Origin: Takifugu bimaculatus
Lineage: Eukaryota; Chordata; Actinopteri; Tetraodontiformes; Tetraodontidae
Reading direction: 5' to 3'
Assembly (NCBI GenBank): GCA_004026145.2
Contig: CP034983.1
Coordinates: 11,875,212 to 11,939,211 of the forward strand
DNA length: 64,000 nt
Program-made: the position numbers and the translations under genes
Notes under the pieces: model-generated
What the model saw: only the letters and a program-made list of their open reading frames with translations
Database searches by the model: none
Told to the model about the DNA's origin: nothing
Part shown: positions 55,861 to 64,000 of the stretch, piece after piece
Position numbering within the stretch: position 1 is the first letter of the stretch
Layout of the letters: every line of letters begins with the position of its first letter

Positions 55861-58689
55861 CACGTACGGCGGGTTTTAAAGGTATTTTTAGACGGGAATC
55901 GAAAGGGTTCGGCGAAAAGGCTCGTGTCTGGACACCGTATTCACCGTTTTGCATCTCTAGGAGGGCAGTTTGACACGTAAAGGTCAAGATGAAGCCAGGA
56001 GTTCGCAACATTTGAGGTGATTCTGCCTCCGCGTGGTCCCTTAACTGCTAGCATGAGCCTAGTTTCAACACGGCCGCCGTCAAACCCACATCTCCTCCCC
56101 GGAGAGGCTTCATCAGACCTTCGCTGCGGCGCGGTCGTCGTCGCTAACGGGGGAAAGTTGCTGCTGAGTCCTCCTGCTCTCTGAAGCCCTTATTCAGCTG
56201 CGGAGGGGCCACCTCGGCTCTGAAAATGGAGGTGGTCTGCACCAAATGTCTCTACTCCAACAGTAAACCAGCACACGTCCCAGAGGGGACTGTTAAACCG
56301 CCGCAGGCCGACTGTCCGACTTTAATCTCACGCCAAAGACCATTTTCAACCGTGTAGTCTTCACCTCAGGCGGGGGATCGCTGGACACCCCTGTCCCTGT
56401 GGGGGATGAAGACGAGCCACGTTCCTCCGGCGTTTAAGCCGAGGAAGTAAATAAAGAGCAAACAGACAGAACAAATCATTCGCAACAACGTTCAATTAGA
56501 ACAGGGGGCACAATTTAGAGCAACCAGCAGCATTATAGCGGCGCCAAATGACTCATTCATTCAGCAAATACCAGCCTGAGCAGAGCTGCTCACACTCCAG
56601 GGTCATTTTCTTAATATGGCAGCGCTTTAAATGCACATTTATTCTGTGTGAACGACTCCGGAGCTGCTTTGCACTTTCTTTTCCTGCCAATAAAGGTAAA
56701 GAGTATATATGGTAGAAATCAGCAGAGCTGATCAAACACAAACATCTGTCACCGCGGCAACCCCGACAGAAGCTAATAACGCTGCTCACTGCTGCTAATA
56801 CCGCCCAGAAATGGCTACATTAGCCACATGATTGGTCGGCATTTGGCGTTGCTGCAGTAGAATTTTGGAATTTCATCCAAAACTGAAAGAAAAGAAGAGC
56901 GTTGCCGCAAATTTGAACCTTTCGTTTCGTCCAAAACAGCTGAATTTGTGACTTTCCAGGACAATTTCAGCAGACCAGGACTTGTTTACATTTCCATTCA
57001 CAACAAAATGACGGGTAATTTTACAGTCGCGCTGCTCTTTGAAGCACACGTTGTCTTTCTGCGTAACTGTGAAGCTAAAGGAGTGCTGCAGAGTGCAATT
57101 TCTACATGGTGATGTGAAGCTAAAGTGAAGCTCTTACGTCCAAACATCTCAGCTCAGCTCTTTCACAGCAGCCAGGTTGGGCTGACCCATTTTAACCCTC
57201 CACAACAGCGGCAAGATCATCAGAGATAGAAAATCCGTCACCTTCCGAACAAAAACACTCACGATTCAGCGTTCCTTTATGCTAACGCTGAAGGCTGCTG
57301 CTGCTTCAACACGACAGAATCTCCTTTCTGCTGATGGTCTCTGTCCGTGGTGCTGAAAACCAGAACCAGGACCGGTTTACCGGTCCACCCCTGTGGGCCT
57401 GACCTGTAGAAACAGGCCGAGGCGGCACCTATCGCCCCCTAGAGGAAGGCAAGCGTCACTGCACCATATCTGACTGCCTCCGATGCTACCTTTGGTGAGT
57501 GTGATGCTACACAACGCTCATAATCTGTGGCAACTAGCAGCGCAGCGGCGCGCTGCAGAGATCGCCTCCCCGTCCACCTCATTTGCTAATAAATATCAGC
57601 GAATACCCGGTTCGCCACTGATTGCACCAGACAGGAAAGTAATATCGCGTTATTGATGCATTAGCGTCTGACTGCAGTTGTCAGAGGGAATGCAGCGCGG
57701 GCTGGCGTAACGCACAGCGCTGTAGACAACTGTCACCATCCATTCATCACGGCGCCGGTCGGCACACCGTTTCCACCTTAAGCACTGTCTAAATTAATTT
57801 ACTCTCCCCATCACATCCAAGCCTTCGGGAGGAGCGGCGTAAAAGGGTTTACGGTCTCCGAGGAATTCGCTGGGTGTCCGTGAAAAGTGATAAAACCTCC
57901 CTTCAAGCGCCGCGTGTTTACCTTCCTTTATTTCCCCGTTAAGGCCTGTTAAGTTGCCAGGTTCGCTACTGTAACGTTTTTAAATCTCATTTAGCATTCC
58001 GCCTCAGCGCCACCTTGATCACCGCGGCTGTAAACCAGAGCCGACGGCCGGCGCTTCGCCACGCCAGACGTGCCGGCGTGTGATTATCGACGCCTGAAGG
58101 CGTTCGGGACCGAAGCGACTGTCGGCGACGCGGTTCTGGAAGCTAACGGAACATCTGGAAGCGAAGCAGATGCTCGCTAACAGGAGGGAGGGGCCACGCG
58201 GCGGCGTGACATCACACCTTTTACACTACATGGCACATTTACGCCAATTTATCACGTTGCAGCCGAAAATCAAGTCGGCGTAGGTGGACTACGCTCGCAC
58301 GTGCACAGATCCAGCCCGGCGCCGCTCATCAGTCACACGGTGCGTCTGGGAGCGACCCTGGAAGGTCACCAGACCGGCCTTTATGAATATGTGAAATTAG
58401 AAGCATCGATCACGCCGAGCTCGGCTCGCTAGCGCAGGGACGCCGCGCAAGGAAAATATGCTAAATTCCACCCGGCTCCACGGCCACGCGCACGGCCGAT
58501 AAGTCACGGAGAGTCGGAGCAGAGGCCTCGCGTTGCCTCGGGCCACGAGGAGCCAATCAGAAGCAGGGTTCCAAAACACGAGGGCTTTGGGTTCAACGCG
58601 CAGAAAATAAGGAAATAACCTCGTCGCCGCGTCACACCGATGTTTTGTGGCAGATCAGACGGCTCGTTTCAGACACGCAAACACACACA

Positions 58690-58880
58690 AGCAGATGGAC
58701 GGAATTAATTTACTTTATTGAGGCAACGGGCGGATTCGTGTTCTTTCATCACCGTTTCGTCAAGGAGTCTGCAGAAATTGTGCAGGATATTTTAATCAAG
58801 AACAAATGGAGTGTGCACACGGAAGTGTACGGGGATTTAATGCTCATTACATTAAATGGGATACATTGACAAGTCTGGAG
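58690..58880. other. Candidate conserved noncoding element
   Basis: Sequence such as aattaatttactttattgagg, gtgcaggatattttaatcaag and gctcattacattaaatggg, AT-rich and repeat-free. A 74-codon open frame spans it, but the translation matches no family I know. Confidence 0.25.
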
Positions 58881-59397
58881 CTCCTGCTGGAAGGATTATA
58901 TAGAATAATTGTATAAATGTACTTGACAGCCTCCCTGTGTTGCTGCTCATATCAGCACAATTCTGCTGTTGGTTTTAAACGGAGGCGTCGCGCCCCAAAA
59001 CCACAACGTGCACGTGCAGAGGTGAGACACCGGTTAGACGCGATGCACGTGGAGTAATGAGATGCGGCGACCACATCAGGACCTTCGCCTCCTTTAGCGC
59101 TTACATTAGCATCACGGGCGCTTCAGCGGGACGCCGCCAGGTTAAATCCAGCGCCGGGATCATCGATTTGGACCTTGTTGGTCGTTTTTTCCTCCCCTCA
59201 CTCGCTTCTATTTCAGTATCAAATTACCTTTAATGCCGACTCAACATCCCTCAGCCGGCAGCTTTAATTGGGAAACCATTATTCCATCCACCCATTACCT
59301 CCGACCTCCTCGCCTCTTCCCGCTCGCAGGGGGCCGCAGCTGATCTTTGACGTTAGCCGGGTCGCCCCTGGAGTCTCGACCGGTTCATCACCGGCCT

Positions 59398-59398
<1 letters not shown>

Positions 59399-59451
<53 letters not shown>
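59399..59451. repeat. (CA)n microsatellite
   Basis: About 26 perfect CA units. Confidence 0.96.
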
Positions 59452-59454
<3 letters not shown>

Positions 59455-60219
59455 CAGTTAATTGTCTGCAACCAATTAACGGGCCGGTCTTTGGAGCGCT
59501 GGAGAACCCAGAGCTGCTCCGCCACGCGTGAAGTTTCCTTCTTTTCTGGCAAATTGCTCAGTTTCCAATCCATGTTGCTTTCCTCTCCCACCGCCGCCGC
59601 CTCCCCGTGGACCCTCCGGGGAATGTTTTGCAGCTCATTTTTGCCACCATTCCGCCCTTTTAGAGCATTTTGAGCAACAGGCAGCGACAACCTGGAGCAG
59701 CTTCTGTCGTCAACGCGTCGGGCGGGTTTTTTTTTTTCCCCATTACACTTCGCAGCTCATTGACGAATCCCTCAGAGGATCTCCGGCAGGTTTCCAACTC
59801 TAAATGGGTTTTTAGACGCTTTTAAACACCAGGATGACGTCACAGACGAATGCGGCCAATCAGGGAGCAGAAGAAGAAGATATGAAAACACTTTTTTTTC
59901 TAAACTCCAGCAGTGAAAGAAGCTCTGGTCTCCGTGGAGACAAGCGTGGATTATAAATACGGCGAGGGCCAGTCACAGGAGACGTGAACGTTTCAGTGGC
60001 CCTCTGATCCAGACGCTAACATGAGACCCTCCGCCGGGACATTAGCATGTTAGCATCACATCCTAAACCAACCTTCCTTTTATTTTTCCGACCCCTTAAA
60101 CCCCTGAAGGCGCCGATTGTTTATGGTGGCGCTCCAACCGAACAAACAAGCGTTTAGAGCCACCGGTCAAAGCAAACGTCAGCACAGAATCCAAAAAAAC
60201 AGAGGCCAGGGTCCGGAAG

Positions 60220-60420
60220 AACATGTGCCACCTCATTAGCAGCGGTCAGATTAATTGTCACGTGGGAATATTTTCATTTCAGAGCGGAGCCGCGGAGCGC
60301 GGGGCGGCGTGACCTTTGGAGCAGCAGGACTCTCCTGGCCAGGAGCATTGTCCTACTGAGACAGGCTGATTGTGCTCCTGCCCTTTTGATAATTAATTAA
60401 CACGAGTACATGACAGTTAA
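60220..60420. other. Candidate conserved noncoding element
   Basis: Contains cctcattagcagcggtcagattaattgtcacgtggg, then a GC-rich middle, then cttttgataattaattaac and gacagttaatttgtc. Repeat-free with homeodomain cores and an E-box. Pattern call only. Confidence 0.25.
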
Positions 60421-61590
60421 TTTGTCTGCGCCGGCGTTCCGGGAGCGGCGGCCTTTCTGCACCTGTGGCTCTGCGGGAGGAACATCGCCGCACGTGTTCT
60501 CTGATCACGAACCACCTTCGTTCTCCTCTCATTGGTGTCCGGGTGGGTTTCCTCATATGATCCAGGCTCCTCTGAAGGCCCGGTCAGGCCCATGATGGGC
60601 CGGGTCACAGGGCGGCCCTGACCACCTCCCCTCCACCTGCTCCAGGAGATCATCCAGGTCTTCCAGACTGTCCTTCCAGCAGGTCCAGGGATGGGCCCTC
60701 AGGAACCCCTTGAGCCTCCTCAGCTGAGACCTTCCTCCAAAATAAAAGCACGCTTCATAAAACTGAATAACCCGACCTGTTGGAGTCGCCTGAAGCTCTC
60801 ACAGATGGCGTCCTACGCTCCAGCATCGGGTCCTGGCGCCCGTTTCAGAAGACGAGGACTCGTGTTGAATTTTAATAGCTGAATTTGGGACGGCTCCCCC
60901 TCCACCCCGGATCGTCAGAAGAAAGAAACCATTTTAATAAATCTGATTTCTCCGTTGCGGAACCACAGGTGTGGTCAAAGTCACGGTCACAATCTCTTCT
61001 TCAACAGTGGTTAATTTCACAGCTGAGCGCAGCGGCACTGAAGCGACCAAAGATGCATTTTTAATGTGTTCCTCGCAGAACGTCTGCTGTAAACCACTAA
61101 ATTAGCTCAGAAGAAGCCCGCTGGTTGGGTATCGGTGACGGGGTGTGAGGCTTATCTCCTCCTGGTTGGATTTATGGATGGTTTTACAGGCAGGAATGCC
61201 CTTTTTGGGCGCTGCGCTAGCTCCTGCTTCAGGGAGCAGAAGCTGTCACCTGACAGTGGAAACGTGACCACGACCTTAATCTGCAGGAAAGGACTCGTCA
61301 ACAGGACATGATAATGGTCCAAATAACAAAAAAAAGCTCTCTTGTGTTAGAGATATAAGAAACAAATGCTCTGCAACTTCCCTCTGAACGGGGGGGTCCA
61401 ACTCTCAGGCTGTGCCAGCGTGCACGTGGCACTTGTCCCCCTGCTGCAAGACGATAAAGTTTGCCTGCTTTTTTTAAAATCAGACGCTTGTTAGCGGAGA
61501 ATTCGCCTGCAGGATGCTAGCGTCCAGTGCTGCCCTGCGCTACGCTAGCTCCTGATGGTAATGTGGCTCGTAAAAGGATTAAACGAGCGG

Positions 61591-61652
61591 TGCGTGTGTG
61601 TGTGTATGTGTGTGTGTGTGGGCCCATCTCCAATCATCTCTCCCTCTCCAGC

Positions 61653-61686
<34 letters not shown>

Positions 61687-61695
61687 GGGGGGGGG
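61591..61695. repeat. Double (GT)n microsatellite with terminal poly-G
   Basis: Two GT runs (61591-61621 and 61656-61684) separated by a 35-base unique spacer, the second ending in a run of G to 61695. Confidence 0.93.
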
Positions 61696-64000
61696 TCTAG
61701 TGGCCGTACTCTGCCATCCGATTCTGCAGCCGCCAATAGCTGAGCGGGCCCGCGCCGCCTTTGGCGTCCACGGCGGTCTCACCTTAAACATGCGGGTGGG
61801 GGGGGCGGGGGGGCTCTTTCAGACTGCCGCCTGCTATTGTCCCCGCCGCCTGCCCGGGTGTAATGAATGGCTGTTGTGACGCCGCTGGCAGGTGAGCCCT
61901 GCAGCGAGCTGACTGGCGCCCAGCCGCAGCTTTGTGCCGCTGGGCTCTGGGCATTAAAATGCAGAGCTTTGTGCTGAAGGACGCAGGTTACACCGACATG
62001 ATTTATGCACGAGCGCTTCCAGATACTATCCTCCAATAAAAGTTTGCAAAGTGCTCTTTACAGCCCGAGTTTGGCTCATTGGAAAGAAGATAAAGTCGAT
62101 TCATCAATTGGCGTTTACAGGTGGGGAATGCAAATGTGCGGAGGATCAAAGGAGATCAAAGCAGCTCGCATGTCCTGCCTCCGACACCTTCATGCTACCT
62201 GCTCCGCTTCCTTTAGCCGCAGCGGCAGCAAAAAGAGCCCGACTGCGACAGGAACTCCACGCGTGCACGTCGGGGATTTGTAGCCCGAACGCTAACAACA
62301 TGAATATTAAAGATCCTTTCAAAATGGACGCATCGCACACAAGAGGCTCAGCCTGCGTCTAATTAGCACTCTCAGATTCTCCTCCAGCCACCCGGACGAG
62401 TCCGTTTTCTCCACAGTTTTACGAAAAATAAATAAATAAATGGAATCGGAACGTGAAAACTGATGAGGGAGGAAAGCGAAGCAGCCTTGTTTGTGTTTTA
62501 CGCCTTCGAAAAGTTCCTGTTGAACAAAAGGAGCCGTTCATTAAACACGCCGAGCGCCCGTCGTCTGCAGATTTGGGAAAATCGGTCGTGTCGCTAAGCT
62601 AGCGAAGAACATCTGCATATATGGAGGCTCCTGCGGCAAAGAAACACATCATTAAATATAACATACAGAGCAGCACGTACACCGACGCACGGCGGAGGAA
62701 GAGCTGCTGCTTCCAACATCAATTTGCCACCATATTCTGTGGCTCAGGTGGTTACCATAGCGACACAGAGGTCAAAGTGTCCTCGGGAAATATACGGAAC
62801 CCGAAACGTTCCGCGTAGCGACAGAGGGAACGGCCGAACGCTCTTGGACGACACTCCAACTGGCGCCGTTTATTCAGATTAATTAGGCTAAAATGAGGAT
62901 AAAGCCCAGGTTTCGTAATCTGGGACTGATGACATCACCTGGAGATCAAAGCGGCAGATTAATGTGAGACGTGCTGAGATTACGTCCCGGTAAAGAGGTA
63001 ATTAGGCCCGACTGCGACCCTCCTGCCCCGCCGGGGCAACTGCGTTTTGAATATGAACCACGACCACGACCAGAGCGACCAGCACAGATAGGACGTAGCA
63101 TCTGTAGCTAGCAGCTGTGGTCGTATCAGAAGAAAGGGGTTGGACTCCACCATGTTAGACCCTCTCGATTAGTAATAAGCAATTAATGAAGGTAAAACAT
63201 TTAGCCTGTTGAGAATTTAGCCTAGCATTAATAGCTAAGGTCATCGCTATAGCCAGCTAGGATCATCCACGCTAGAATTGACGAGGGCTAATTAAGTGAA
63301 ACCCTTTTTTGCAGTTAAATTGATGCAAGTAAAATCTCGACAACATTTTAGGTGATCCGTACAGATGCTACGAACGAGACGCAGGCTAACGCCTTTAACG
63401 TTCATCAACAACACGCGCGAATGTGAAGAATCTGCAGAACTTTTACGACGAACAGCTTCACTGAACCGTTAATAGCTCGCCATGCCGGTGACCTTTGACC
63501 CAGCTGAGAGTCCAGCCTCCAAACCTCGTTGCTATGGAGTGACGATGCTAACTAGTGAAGCTAGTTCGCTGTAGTTTGCTGCAATCACGGTGTCCTGAGC
63601 AGCAACTGTCAGGCTAAAAGATGAGAGACGGATGAAAATAGATATTTTTGACGTAACTTTTGTGACATTTCCTTTGAACAAAGGAGCGGCTGACGTCTGG
63701 AGCCGGAGCTACGCTAATGCTAAAAGGTTTTTGTCTGCACAGATCTGACCTTTGCCCAAAATCTGTGCATCAAAATGACAAAAGGAATCATATTCAGAGT
63801 GAAAGCTGCCATCTGTGCCGAATCCACGAGCGCATTTAACTTTTTTCCGACTTTCTTCAGCTTCTACTTTGTGATGGAAACATCCCTGAAATCATTAAAG
63901 AGCATCAAAGCGGCGAGCAAGCGCGTTCTGATCGGCTGGAGCGAGTGTTTGTCTTAGGCTATTAAGTGTAAACTTATGGATTAAACCCGTTTCATTTATC

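Larger units (their letters stand above)
55861..64000. other. Upstream or intergenic region, no gene recognised
   Basis: About 8 kb with no exon of a recognised family on either strand. It contains microsatellites (59399-59451, 61591-61621, 61656-61695) and AT-rich blocks near 57.6, 58.7 and 60.3 kb that resemble regulatory sequence. Short open frames such as 58645-58869 lack domains. Confidence 0.45.

Noticed and set aside
58645..58869. 74-codon open frame with protein-like composition
   Set aside because: No recognised family, no splice context, and the DNA looks like AT-rich regulatory sequence.
1..64000. CRISPR arrays, prophage, defence or biosynthetic clusters
   Set aside because: The window is vertebrate-type genomic DNA. 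Repeats are microsatellites and minisatellites, with no spacer-repeat pattern and no bacterial gene layout.

Overview
The window looks like nuclear DNA of a ray-finned fish, most likely a compact-genome teleost such as a pufferfish. The evidence is a vertebrate spliced gene split by kilobase-scale introns, many (CA)n/(GT)n microsatellites and homopolymer runs, CpG-rich patches, and two degraded copies of a teleost-type dispersed repeat tail. The species is inferred. I see no bacterial operon, CRISPR array, phage or virus, and no complete tRNA or rRNA gene.

One protein-coding gene is well supported. It lies on the minus strand and is the orthologue of RALYL (RALY RNA-binding protein-like, hnRNP C/RALY family). 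Its coding exons, in transcription order, are 30585-30330 (start codon and RRM), 13845-13770, 12902-12855, 11608-11423 (basic and Ser-rich), 7594-7481 (coiled coil), 7286-7117 (acidic tail) and 6091-6053 (short terminal exon with stop). A 3' UTR exon follows from 4028 to about 3520-3655. Splice phases agree at every junction except inside 11608-11423, where the reading frame slips by one base in a TCC-repeat tract. Removing one base there restores a frame that fits both the family and the next exon. The summed coding length then gives about 293 residues, close to the roughly 290 usual for RALYL.

Three observations suggest more transcript variety than one mRNA. (1) An apparent alternative promoter and first exon at 19922-20067 would encode 13 residues and splice in the correct phase to 13845, giving a protein without the RRM. 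(2) Skipping the 39-base exon at 6091-6053 would replace an acidic 10-residue end with a basic 18-residue end read from 4028-3972. (3) A CpG-rich block at about 55.47-55.86 kb ends in a strong minus-strand donor and is the best candidate for the 5' noncoding first exon.

Layout: 1-3500 lies downstream of ralyl and holds a possible plus-strand TATA-driven exon. From 3520 to 30603 is the ralyl body, with a 350-bp hexamer minisatellite at 10.4-10.7 kb. From 30604 to about 55466 is the putative long 5' intron, with two dispersed-repeat relics and several AT-rich blocks that look like conserved noncoding elements. From about 55.9 to 64 kb is upstream or intergenic DNA with more such blocks and no recognisable gene. 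Most long open frames here are chance products of GC- or repeat-rich DNA.
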